From positions 1 through 26,911 of IMG/VR virus record IMGVR_UViG_3300043438_002017: 26,911 nucleotides of DNA; one strand, written 5' to 3'. The notes under the pieces were generated by a model. That model worked only from the letters and a program-made list of their open reading frames with translations. It did not search any database and was not told where the DNA came from. The stretch's first letter is position 1. Each line of letters starts with the position of its first letter. Positions 7,432 through 13,095 of this stretch are shown here, in pieces. Origin of the DNA: a virus. The position numbers were made by a program, and so were the translations under genes.

Positions 7432-8772
7432 TTATCCTATACGTGCATTTTGTTTGGGGGCGGTATCCCAGATCATGTCGAGTGAAAACTGATACTGCTG
7501 GGGTGCGTCTGGAACGACTATTTCTGCGGCGTAATCGCGCTGTTTTCTAATCTTTAATTTCTTAGCCACAATTGCGAGATACCTGAAGCTATCGCTCGCA
7601 TGACTGTGAGAATCGTGTTTCGGTTTCTGCCTGAAGGTCCCGGTCTTTTCGTCCCACTCACGGCTGTATGCTCGTAAGTGTTCGAGGCCCTCGTAGGTGG
7701 ACTGCTCGTTAAACCAACACAACGGTATGACTTGCCTAGCCGCTTCGATCCCGTCTTGCAACGACATATCGGGAACCAGATCGGGCTTGATGCCCTGCTG
7801 TAAAAACGTCTCAACCATACTTCGGCCCGTCTGCAATGACTTTGCCTTCGCGTCATGCGGCAACCAGACGCGATCTACCGTGTAGGGCAGGGCCTTTATC
7901 CACTCAACGTAGTGCGATATGGCCTGACTATTGGCCTCATAAAAATCAACAATGCGGTAGCCTTCATTCGTGGTCTGCCAGACCCACCAGCTACATGAGT
8001 CGGTGTAGCCTAAGTCGGCCACGACCTCCACGTGCAGAGCCTTATCCACGGGGAAGTCTTTAACTTGGCCCGCGTCATAAATTTTGCCAATTTCTTTGGC
8101 CCAATACGCTCCGGGGATGGACGCATCGAATGAACACTCGAACTCACGCTCATAATCCGAGTCCGTCATCTGCGCTTTGGCGTCTCTTAACTCATCTGGG
8201 TGCAGTAGGTTGCTGTTGCTCGCCTTGACTTCAATGAGCAGGTGCGAGGCCGGATTCAATCGCGCTTCTTCACGCAAGTTCCAGAACATATTTTTGCCCT
8301 TGGGCGTGCCCGCGAAGATGGCCCAGCCGCGACGATCACTCAAAGCCGGTCTCAAGACGGAGTACCAGATACTCGGGCGCATATCGCCGACTTCATCGAG
8401 TACGACGCCATCAAAATACAGGCCACGAAGACTGTCTGGGTTATCTGCGCCAGCGACAAAAATCTTCGAGATACCACCCTTGCTGTTGCGAATGAAAACG
8501 GTCAGTTCCGACTCGTTTGGTTTCTGTGCCCAGAGCGGTTTTGTCAAGTCTTTTAGATAACTCCATGCCACGCGCTTTGCCTGATCTCGGAAAGGCGCGA
8601 GATAGGCGAACTGCGGGTTGGGGTATGGTGTTTCCAGTGCCCCCACGACCAAATCGGCGCAACAACTGACTGTCTTACCCGCCCGCCTGTGGCAGACTAA
8701 TGTTGTCCACCTTGCTTTCCTGTTGTGCAGGGCCATGGCGAACGGTCTGGGCTGGTAGGTTTGGATGTCCAT
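7432..8772 (-). CDS. terL: Terminase large subunit (ATPase-nuclease)
   Basis: 446 residues. The ATPase domain has a Walker A variant 'CHRRAGKT' at residues 27-34, Walker B 'VVLDEV' with D126/E127, and a coupling motif 'GTPKGK' at 155-160. The RNase H-like nuclease domain shows 'VADLGYTDS' with D253, 'WLPHDAK', and 'HASDSFRYL' with the last metal-binding Asp at about 394. All expected catalytic residues are present, so the packaging motor should be functional. It cuts concatemers and pumps DNA into the prohead through the portal, whose gene follows directly. The start has no obvious Shine-Dalgarno sequence. Its ATG overlaps the TGA of an upstream short frame (TGATG), which suggests coupled translation. 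Confidence 0.95.
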   Translation of the reverse strand: MDIQTYQPRPFAMALHNRKARWTTLVCHRRAGKTVSCCADLVVGALETPYPNPQFAYLAPFRDQAKRVAWSYLKDLTKPLWAQKPNESELTVFIRNSKGGISKIFVAGADNPDSLRGLYFDGVVLDEVGDMRPSIWYSVLRPALSDRRGWAIFAGTPKGKNMFWNLREEARLNPASHLLIEVKASNSNLLHPDELRDAKAQMTDSDYEREFECSFDASIPGAYWAKEIGKIYDAGQVKDFPVDKALHVEVVADLGYTDSCSWWVWQTTNEGYRIVDFYEANSQAISHYVEWIKALPYTVDRVWLPHDAKAKSLQTGRSMVETFLQQGIKPDLVPDMSLQDGIEAARQVIPLCWFNEQSTYEGLEHLRAYSREWDEKTGTFRQKPKHDSHSHASDSFRYLAIVAKKLKIRKQRDYAAEIVVPDAPQQYQFSLDMIWDTAPKQNARIG

Positions 8773-8951
8773 CAGACTTTTTGCGTAACATCAACAGGAC
8801 GGGCTGAAGTTACTAAGATCAACTTAGTTACTTTTCGTTCTAAAATTTGAAAAATTACAGATAGCGGTCCTAGCAGCCGCGGCCACCCCCCACCCCCGGC
8901 TCGACACACCCCTCCATGCACTAATTTTTCCTTGATATTGCACTGCATCAT
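8772..8951 (-). CDS. Possible 59-codon ORF coupled to the terminase start
   Basis: An open frame beginning with two ATG codons ends with a TGA that shares its A with the terminase ATG. The product would be 59 residues: a Gly-rich stretch (about residues 13-22), then a hydrophobic/basic helix-like end 'VIFQILERKVTKLILV'. I do not recognise it. For it: the large-terminase gene has no ribosome-binding site of its own, so some upstream translation would help. Against it: this frame also lacks a ribosome-binding site, and open frames arise easily in this GC-rich stretch. Treat as a weak candidate. Confidence 0.25.
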   Translation of the reverse strand: MMQCNIKEKLVHGGVCRAGGGGWPRLLGPLSVIFQILERKVTKLILVTSARPVDVTQKV

Positions 8952-9115
8952 AAAAAAATGCTTAGTTTTAAGGGGTGAAAGTCCACAATATGGACTGAAA
9001 AGGGGCTTTTTGCTTGAGGCCAGCCCGCCCCACCCCCTCCGGCGTGTGTAGCGTTTTGGCCGTCGGTCTTTACATCCGACGGTGCAAAGCTGTAAGCCAT
9101 TGATTTATAAGGCAT
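8773..9115. other. 343-bp gap between terminase genes with three inverted repeats
   Basis: No clear gene apart from the weak 59-codon frame. Three inverted repeats are visible: 8807-8833 (AAGTTACTAAG with CTTAGTTACTT, one mismatch, 5-nt loop), 8980-8996 (AGTCCA / TGGACT, 5-nt loop), and 9060-9082 (CCGTCGG / CCGACGG, 9-nt loop). The last follows the small-terminase stop on the minus strand and may act as its terminator or an RNA processing site, although no T run follows. The stretch between also holds C-rich tracts on the plus strand. A packaging start (pac) site or a non-coding RNA is possible but not shown. Confidence 0.4.
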
Positions 9116-9673
9116 TTACGCCCCTTCGTTGGTTAGACTGGGCGTGCTCTGGTCGTTGGGTTCTATTGTTTCGGCGTCGATCACTAGGCCGCGGCTCGAG
9201 TTGCCGAGCCACGACAGGCTTACGGCAATTGGTGCACCGTCCGCCCCCGTAACCTCGTTACGCTCGCGCCAAACCTTCGGGGCGCGGTTGTTCAGCCAGT
9301 AGCGTTGCGCTGTGGGGTCAGCGGGCACGCTCTCTGTGGTTTCGTGTATCTCTACGCGGCCGTCGGCCGTCGTGACTTTCTTCGTGATGGTTTTTTTCAG
9401 TTGGCCAGTCGCGCGGAGGTACAACGCGGAGGCTACGGCCGTGTCGGCAATAACTCGCTCTTGATTTAGGGCATCGGCAAAATTGGGATTTTTCGCTTGC
9501 CATTCGTACACCTGCGACACGTTCACCCCGAACTGTGCGGCGATGTCTGCGCGGGTGAAACCGGCACGGATGTACTCGCGTGCCTTGTCGATAAACTCCG
9601 GCCGAAATAAGGTAGGTCGGCCAGCGTGCGGCCGTCTAACTATTTTTTGGGGGGTTTTTTGCGTGTTCTCCAT
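9116..9673 (-). CDS. terS: Terminase small subunit
   Basis: 185 residues from the ATG at 9673; a GTG at 9697 would add 8 residues, and neither start has a good Shine-Dalgarno sequence. After a basic N-terminus ('PQKIVRRPHAGRPTLFRPEF') comes a homeodomain-like helix-turn-helix: 'YIRAGFTRADIAAQFGVNVSQVYEWQAKNPNFADAL'. This is the DNA-recognition fold of many small terminases. The centre has 'AVASALYLRATGQ' and a beta-hairpin-like 'KKTITKKVTTADGRVEIHET', then 'DPTAQRYWLNNRAPKVWRERNEV', a segment frequently seen in this family. It recognises phage DNA for packaging and loads the large subunit, encoded next in the operon. The ParB-like boxes lie only 36 bp upstream of this start. Confidence 0.88.
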   Translation of the reverse strand: MENTQKTPQKIVRRPHAGRPTLFRPEFIDKAREYIRAGFTRADIAAQFGVNVSQVYEWQAKNPNFADALNQERVIADTAVASALYLRATGQLKKTITKKVTTADGRVEIHETTESVPADPTAQRYWLNNRAPKVWRERNEVTGADGAPIAVSLSWLGNSSRGLVIDAETIEPNDQSTPSLTNEGA

Positions 9674-9708
9674 TCGCGGAGAATAACCGCGTTTCACGCC
9701 TTTGTAAA

Positions 9709-9724
9709 TGTTTCACGTGAAACA
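9709..9724. promoter_or_regulatory. parS: Perfect parS-type palindrome (ParB-binding consensus)
   Basis: TGTTTCACGTGAAACA, a perfect 16-bp palindrome identical to the widely conserved chromosomal ParB-binding site consensus (TGTTNCACGTGAAACA) found near bacterial replication origins, including in proteobacteria. It lies in the gap between the leftward small-terminase gene and the rightward early promoter. No parA or parB gene is visible in the window, so if it works it must bind a host ParB, or a phage protein encoded outside the window. It could alternatively be the operator of an unrelated regulator that prefers the same palindrome. Confidence 0.7.
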
Positions 9725-9740
9725 ATCACACTTTGCAAAT

Positions 9741-9756
9741 TGTTTCACTTGAAACA
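9741..9756. promoter_or_regulatory. Second, one-mismatch parS-like box
   Basis: TGTTTCACTTGAAACA differs from the perfect box by one central base (G to T) and lies exactly 32 bp from it, about three helical turns. The two boxes sit inside a tandem repeat: CTTTGTAAA + box + A (9700-9725) and CTTTGCAAAT + box + A (9731-9757). Outer inverted arms AAACAATC (9720-9727) and GATTGTTT (9766-9773) frame the second box. The repeat shows duplication of a whole binding unit and not one chance palindrome. Confidence 0.55.
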
Positions 9757-9893
9757 AAGTTGTGCGATTGTTTGACAAAACGCGAAAAAACCAGCGTGTT
9801 TTTGCCCTATACCTGACTATCAACCCCGACAAAAACCGCGTAGCGGGCTGTTTGATGCGTTCTAGAGGCTATTGTAAAAAAGCAACAAACGAT

Positions 9894-9966
9894 AAAAATA
9901 TTTTTAAAATAATTGTTATTTTTACGCCTTTTTCTCTTGACAACGATATTACCTTCGGGTTATAGT
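9894..9966 (+). promoter_or_regulatory. Strong rightward early promoter with AT-rich upstream element
   Basis: -35 TTGACA (9937-9942), 18-bp spacer, -10 TATAGT (9961-9966). An AT-rich tract lies upstream, including the 12-bp palindrome AAAAATATTTTT (9894-9905), in UP-element position. It drives the small-gene cluster that starts at 10014. This is the best sigma-70 match in the left half of the window. A short CCGC/GCGG hairpin at 9836-9846 with Ts on the minus strand may stop leftward transcripts before the terminase region, but this is weak. Confidence 0.75.
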
Positions 9967-10013
9967 CTGTACATGGGATGCAGCAACGCAAACCAACAAA
10001 CGGAGAACCGAAA

Positions 10014-10247
10014 ATGAAATACACGAAAACACAAAACATTTACACGCTGTCAACCGAGCAAGTCGCAGCGTTGCCAGTCGGCCAATGGGTAACAACAGCC
10101 GACGCCGCCGACAAAACAAGCAAGGGTATTTTTCTTGGTGTACGTAAAAGCGGCGTTGTGGTTGTGGCTTGGTACATGAACGCCAAAAGCCAGTCAAGTT
10201 TCCGCGGCTACGTTCGCGCCCTTCGCAACTACGCAACAGCTAACTAA
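10014..10247 (+). CDS. Early small protein, unknown (77 aa)
   Basis: First gene after the strong promoter. The ATG at 10014 is chosen because it carries the phage's repeated start sequence GGAGAACCGAAAATG; an upstream in-frame ATG has none. The product is basic, with 'YTLSTEQVAALPVGQWVTTADAADKTSKGIFLGVRKSGVVVVAWY'. 'VAALPVGQWVTTADAA' followed by a compact beta-rich centre suggests a small folded domain, and the C-terminus 'SFRGYVRALRNYATAN' is a basic helix. It is not a family I know. First genes behind strong early promoters often act on the host, but that is inference. Confidence 0.7.
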   Translation: MKYTKTQNIYTLSTEQVAALPVGQWVTTADAADKTSKGIFLGVRKSGVVVVAWYMNAKSQSSFRGYVRALRNYATAN

Positions 10248-10257
10248 GGGGCACGAA

Positions 10258-10458
10258 ATGAGCACAAAAACCACGAAAGTTTTTTATTCATTGTCAGCCG
10301 CGGGCACGGTCAACACCACGCACATTGAACGCAAGGGCACGTTTAACGGCCGTTGCACCGAGCGGGTCGAGTGGCTTGTGTTTTTTAACAACGCCTTAAT
10401 GATCGCTTGCGACAAAAAGAAAGACGCCGAAGCATGGGCGCAAATTTACTCGAACTAA
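10258..10458 (+). CDS. Early small protein, unknown (66 aa)
   Basis: 66 residues, ATG preceded by AAGGGGCACGAA, a sequence repeated exactly before the next gene. It begins 'MSTKTTKVFYSLSAAGT' and has a beta-type pattern with 'VEWLVFFNNALMIACDKKKDAEAWAQIY'. This reads like a small beta-beta-alpha fold, and the C-terminal 'DAEAWAQIYSN' is a helix. No Cys pairs or known motif are seen. It sits 10 bp after the preceding gene in the same early operon. Function unknown. Confidence 0.65.
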   Translation: MSTKTTKVFYSLSAAGTVNTTHIERKGTFNGRCTERVEWLVFFNNALMIACDKKKDAEAWAQIYSN

Positions 10459-10471
10459 GGGGCACGAAATG
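10453..10471 (+). repeat. 19-bp gene-junction repeat (copy 2; copy 1 at 10242-10260)
   Basis: AACTAAGGGGCACGAAATG occurs twice without mismatch. In both copies it spans the last codon and stop of one gene and the ribosome-binding site and ATG of the next. The duplicated junction suggests that a gene was added by recombination or duplication at the boundary. Confidence 0.8.
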
Positions 10472-10672
10472 TTTACTTTTATTTTGGTTGTTTTTGCGTT
10501 GTTTGTGTTTGTGCACGTGGCCGCGTTAGTTGGTTATTTGACTTACTCGGGCGTCGCGTTTGTTTGGCCGAAACTACCCGCCCGCTTTTTTAAGTTTGCC
10601 AAATATGCGTTTTGTATTTACGTGGGCGGCGTTTTGTTTGTGTTGCACGTTGTGTCTGTTTTTTCTAACTAA
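10469..10672 (+). CDS. Small early membrane protein (67 aa, two predicted TM helices)
   Basis: 67 residues with two hydrophobic helices: residues 2-27 ('FTFILVVFALFVFVHVAALV') and about 45-65 ('YAFCIYVGGVLFVLHVVSVF'). A short basic linker 'WPKLPARFFKFAK' lies between them. The positive linker would place the loop in the cytoplasm with both ends outside. It is expressed early, far from the lysis gene, so an action on the host envelope such as superinfection exclusion is possible, though nothing shows it. Its codons are T-rich because of the Phe/Val/Leu content. Unknown family. Confidence 0.6.
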   Translation: MFTFILVVFALFVFVHVAALVGYLTYSGVAFVWPKLPARFFKFAKYAFCIYVGGVLFVLHVVSVFSN

Positions 10673-10697
10673 TCACATTTTCACCGGAGAACCGAAA

Positions 10698-11018
10698 ATG
10701 AACTTCACGCAAAATTTATGCAGCAACGCCCTTCGCAAAGTTGGGCTGTTGATTACCGCGGCCGCTGACCTTGGTATGGACTTGAGCAGCTACGGCGAAG
10801 CGGCCGAGAATCAAAACTCTGGCAACGTGTACTTGTGGCTCGAAGATTACCCATTCACTCTGTACATTGGTCTGGGTTCTTACGAAATTTACGCGAACTG
10901 GTCGAACTCTATCAACGGCGAGGAACAAGACGTGATGTTAGGGCGTCGCACCCTAACCGAGTTGTGCGACTGGGCGAACAATTTAACTGACTTAGCAAAC
11001 GAAGCGGAGGGTGAATAA
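10698..11018 (+). CDS. Early acidic protein, unknown (106 aa)
   Basis: 106 residues from the ATG at 10698, which follows GGAGAACCGAAA; a longer frame would run back through the membrane-protein gene in another frame and is rejected. The product is acidic with 'LRKVGLLITAAADLGMDLSSYGEAAENQNSGNVYLWLED', 'YPFTLYIGLGSYEIYANWSN', and a helical end 'RTLTELCDWANNLTDLANEAEGE'. The centre looks like antiparallel beta strands, as in DNA-mimic or small inhibitor proteins, but this is only a resemblance. The stop TAA is directly followed by the ATG of the next gene. Confidence 0.65.
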   Translation: MNFTQNLCSNALRKVGLLITAAADLGMDLSSYGEAAENQNSGNVYLWLEDYPFTLYIGLGSYEIYANWSNSINGEEQDVMLGRRTLTELCDWANNLTDLANEAEGE

Positions 11019-11195
11019 ATGAAAACTCAAAAACAGTTACAGCGTGACTATATCGCTGCCCAGTTCGCGGTACTCAACCACGACAAAATCCAACACTCAT
11101 TCAGCCTAAAAATTCATAGCGTGGCCGGAGGTACAAACTGGCTCAACGTGACACCGGAACAAATCGAAGCGATCAAAGGGGTACTTTCAAAATGA
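11019..11195 (+). CDS. Small early protein, unknown (58 aa)
   Basis: 58 codons starting immediately after the preceding stop, with GGAGGGTG about 8 bp upstream. The product begins 'MKTQKQLQRDYIAAQFAVLN' and ends 'NVTPEQIEAIKGVLSK'. It is basic and probably helix-strand-helix, with 'HSFSLKIHSVAGGTNWLNVTPEQ'-type strands in the middle. The stop overlaps the next start as ATGA. This tidy packing supports a real gene. Function unknown. Confidence 0.65.
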   Translation: MKTQKQLQRDYIAAQFAVLNHDKIQHSFSLKIHSVAGGTNWLNVTPEQIEAIKGVLSK

Positions 11196-11419
11196 AAACC
11201 AATTTAAAAAAAGCGCAAGATTTCACACTCGGCCAATGTCTGAGCGATTACCCCGCGCGGGCGTCATTTAAAAAAATCGTTGAACTGTACCGCGGCGGCT
11301 CCAGTAGCGTTACGCCTTGGCAACCGCTCGAATATTGCGACGTCGCGCACGTTATGGAAAACATGGTGTCAGCCGTCACGCGTTTGCTTGACGCTCAAGA
11401 CGCGGAGAACAAACAATGA
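11192..11419 (+). CDS. Small early protein, unknown (75 aa)
   Basis: 75 residues, coupled by ATGA overlap to both neighbours. 'KAQDFTLGQCLSDYPARASFKKIVELY' is a likely amphipathic helix pair, followed by 'VTPWQPLEYCDVAHVMENMVSAVTRLLDAQDA'. The pattern 'C..YP....F..I..L...', with a conserved-looking Trp/Pro turn, is common in small phage proteins without known function. It is predicted mainly helical and slightly acidic at its C-terminus. Confidence 0.65.
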   Translation: MKTNLKKAQDFTLGQCLSDYPARASFKKIVELYRGGSSSVTPWQPLEYCDVAHVMENMVSAVTRLLDAQDAENKQ

Positions 11420-11559
11420 CATACATACTGTACGCCCTCGCGGCTTTGGTGTTTTTAGGTTTTGGGTTGGCGGTGTTTGTGGCCATAGCGTCAGGTTTTT
11501 TTAAAGGCTTTGCGCTTGGTTTACGCGCCGTATTTTTACGCTTAAAGGGTACGATATGA
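11416..11559 (+). CDS. Small membrane peptide (47 aa)
   Basis: 47 codons with ATGA overlaps on both sides. Residues 3-28 form one long hydrophobic helix ('LYALAALVFLGFGLAVFVAI'), followed by a Gly/Phe/Arg/Lys amphipathic tail ('FFKGFALGLRAVFLRLKG'). The basic tail predicts a cytoplasmic C-terminus. It directly precedes the GIY-YIG-like gene, whose product also carries a membrane helix, so the two may work together at the membrane. That is speculative. Confidence 0.6.
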   Translation: MTYILYALAALVFLGFGLAVFVAIASGFFKGFALGLRAVFLRLKGTI

Positions 11560-12191
11560 GCAACGATAACGACGCGATTTATGTTTGGGTTGCGCAGGGT
11601 GAAAACGCGGAAACGCTTTGTAAAACCTTCGCCCCGGGGCACCTTTTGGTTAAGTTTGGCGTAACCTCACAACGCCGAGAACAAAGGCGCATACACGAGG
11701 TGGCCAAGCGTTACGGCTTTACCGCTGAAATAGTTTGTTTTCACGAAACCAAAAACGCTTTAATTGTCGAGCAATCGCTTTTAAAGTTTGGCACGCCCGC
11801 GGCCGGTGTGTATGGCGATGGCTCAACCGAATTTCGTTTCATTAGCAAAAATTTATTAGACGAGGCCGTCGAGTTTGTTAAATGCAACGCGGGGGAAAAG
11901 ATTGACCCCGCCCCCGCGCCTATACGCGAACGCTTTCAACGATACAAAGCCGCCCACACTTACCCGCGGCGAAGTTTTCAAACTAAGCGTTACTCCGACG
12001 CCCGCTACACCTCCGCGCGTACGCCGGTTAAAGCCCCCGAGCAAGACTGGTTTACAAACACGCGCGAGTATTTTCACAAAGTCGGCTTTTCTTGCGCGGT
12101 TCTAGTTTGTTCGCCCGCCTTGTTAATCGCTTGGTGCGTGCGTAAATTCCGCGGCCGGAACAAAGCTGCCCCCTTCACTATTGAGGCTTAA
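11556..12191 (+). CDS. GIY-YIG-like (T5orf172-type) domain protein with C-terminal membrane helix
   Basis: 211 residues. Residues 7-100 fit a GIY-YIG / T5orf172 fold: 'AIYVWVAQGE' (Tyr9), then 'LVKFGVTSQRREQRR' (the YIG-like strand at 32-35 with following Arg residues), 'IVCFHETKNALIVEQSLLKFG' (Glu72, the likely metal-binding residue), and 'GDGSTEFRFIS'. A basic, probably disordered linker follows (115-170). A hydrophobic segment (about 177-194, 'FSCAVLVCSPALLIAWCV') then ends in a basic stretch. This segment is unusual for a GIY-YIG protein and suggests membrane anchoring, with the nuclease-like domain in the cytoplasm. It is last of an ATGA-coupled run. Such domains can be nucleases, homing-type or anti-host, but activity is unproven. 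Confidence 0.65.
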   Translation: MSNDNDAIYVWVAQGENAETLCKTFAPGHLLVKFGVTSQRREQRRIHEVAKRYGFTAEIVCFHETKNALIVEQSLLKFGTPAAGVYGDGSTEFRFISKNLLDEAVEFVKCNAGEKIDPAPAPIRERFQRYKAAHTYPRRSFQTKRYSDARYTSARTPVKAPEQDWFTNTREYFHKVGFSCAVLVCSPALLIAWCVRKFRGRNKAAPFTIEA

Positions 12192-12193
12192 CA

Positions 12194-12523
12194 ATGAACC
12201 TTCAAAAAATAACCGACGCCTACATCGAAGCGGTTTATTTCACCGAGCAAACCCCCGACACGCCCGAGAACGAAGGGCTAGATTTAACAACCGCTTTTTT
12301 AGCCGAAGCCGTCGAAGACTGTCGCGCGTTTGTTCTGGCCGTGCAAGCGGCCGGTATCGACCCCCAAGCCGACCCCGACCAGATAGGGCACGATTTCTGG
12401 TTCACCAGAAACGGGCACGGCGTGGGGTTCTGGGATAGGCCGGAGATTTACGGCCAGTCAGACGCCGACGCCTTAACCGATATCGCGCGGGGGTTTGGCG
12501 AAGCCTACGCCGATTTTATTTAA
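12194..12523 (+). CDS. Conserved-type phage protein, 'GHDFWFTRNGHGVGFWDR' family (109 aa)
   Basis: 109 residues starting 2 bp after the GIY-YIG-like stop. It carries 'DQIGHDFWFTRNGHGVGFWDR' (shown in two parts: residues 74-80 and 81-92), a signature of a small protein family found in many phages and plasmids and still without known function. The N-terminus 'MNLQKITDAYIEAVYFTEQT' is a helix, and the middle helix is 'TTAFLAEAVEDCRAFVLAVQ'. It is acidic (pI probably near 4). A role as a small regulator or DNA-mimic is possible but unproven. The family likeness is from memory of the motif. Confidence 0.75.
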   Translation: MNLQKITDAYIEAVYFTEQTPDTPENEGLDLTTAFLAEAVEDCRAFVLAVQAAGIDPQADPDQIGHDFWFTRNGHGVGFWDRPEIYGQSDADALTDIARGFGEAYADFI

Positions 12524-12603
12524 AGCAAATCTGAAGATGGGTTGAGTACCCGAAACGCGCCCAACCATAAGCGCGTCATTTGCAAACCTTTGGAGAACCG
12601 AAA

Positions 12604-12855
12604 ATGCTCGCACGCTTTGAACTGACCGACACCTCAACCGGTGTACACGTTTTGGTAGCAACCAAAACCCCCCTCTTTCGTAACAACGTGGCCGACGTTA
12701 CCCTCATTCGTCGCGCTAAAGCCTTCGCTGGCCTGACCGGTGCACGGTGCACCGTAACCAAGGCGGGAGATTTTATCGGCATACAGCCCCGCGGCGTTAC
12801 CTTGTTCCTGTCAATCGCCAAGGGCGTGCCCCTTGTCTTGCCGGAGGGCTTTTAA
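12604..12855 (+). CDS. Small basic protein, unknown (83 aa)
   Basis: 83 residues from the ATG at 12604, again with GGAGAACCGAAAATG. It begins 'MLARFELTDTSTGVHVLVATKTP' and continues with 'DVTLIRRAKAFAGLTGARCTV', then a hydrophobic 'GVTLFLSIAKGVPLVLPEGF'. It is predicted as beta strands with one basic helix. It stands alone after an 80-bp spacer, so it may have its own control region. Function not recognised. Confidence 0.65.
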   Translation: MLARFELTDTSTGVHVLVATKTPLFRNNVADVTLIRRAKAFAGLTGARCTVTKAGDFIGIQPRGVTLFLSIAKGVPLVLPEGF

Positions 12856-12856
12856 A

Positions 12857-12982
12857 ATGCGCCCCCACAGCCGCCCGTTTATAGGCGGTCTTGCCCACTT
12901 CGTACCGTCTTTGAGGTTGGCCGTACTTCGTACCGTCGTTACGCCCGCCCGCTTCGTACCTTTTCGCTCTACCCGTCACTAG
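12857..12982 (+). CDS. Possible 41-codon basic ORF over the repeat region
   Basis: ATG just after the preceding stop, with GGAGGG 8 bp upstream. The product is 41 residues, very basic ('MRPHSRPFIGG', 'ARFVPFRSTRH'). It spans the CTTCGTACC direct repeats, which fall in different frames. This argues that the DNA repeats and not the peptide are under selection. Weak candidate. Confidence 0.25.
   Translation: MRPHSRPFIGGLAHFVPSLRLAVLRTVVTPARFVPFRSTRH
12898..12960 (+). repeat. Three iteron-like direct repeats, CTTCGTACC
   Basis: CTTCGTACC occurs at 12899-12907, 12926-12934 and 12952-12960, i.e. every 27 and 26 bp. The first two copies extend to ACTTCGTACCGTC (12898-12910 and 12925-12937). Regular spacing in a 240-bp non-coding gap before a Cro-like gene is typical of protein-binding iterons or operators. 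No inverted partner is present. The rest of 12856-13095 holds a terminator-like hairpin, a promoter-like pair, and GC-rich sequence. Confidence 0.6.
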
Positions 12983-12996
12983 GCCCGCGTATAGCC

Positions 12997-13012
12997 CGCC
13001 TAGAGGCGTTTT
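12997..13012 (+). terminator. Weak terminator-like hairpin
   Basis: CGCC TAGA GGCG followed by TTTT on the plus strand. The stem is only 4 bp of pure GC, so termination is uncertain. It would separate the early cluster from the Cro-like gene. Confidence 0.35.
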
Positions 13013-13024
13013 GCCGCCCGCCCA

Positions 13025-13053
13025 TGGTCAGCCTATGGGTCGGCCTGTATGAT
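13025..13053 (+). promoter_or_regulatory. Candidate promoter of the Cro-like gene
   Basis: -35 TGGTCA (4 of 6 to consensus), 17-bp spacer, -10 TATGAT (5 of 6). It lies 43 bp before the ATG at 13096 and just after the hairpin at 12997-13012, consistent with separate transcription of that gene. Confidence 0.45.
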
Positions 13054-13095
13054 CGCGCCTAAGCGCCCCTATTCAACCCGGAGGGCTAACCGCCT

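Noticed and set aside
9772-9817. TTGACA at 9772-9777 with TATACC downstream as a second rightward promoter
   Set aside because: The spacing is about 30 bp, too long for a sigma-70 promoter; no other -10 fits at 16-19 bp.
11875-12105. Frames on either strand inside the GIY-YIG-like gene
   Set aside because: No start signal, and they interrupt a coherent domain that begins with an ATGA-coupled start.
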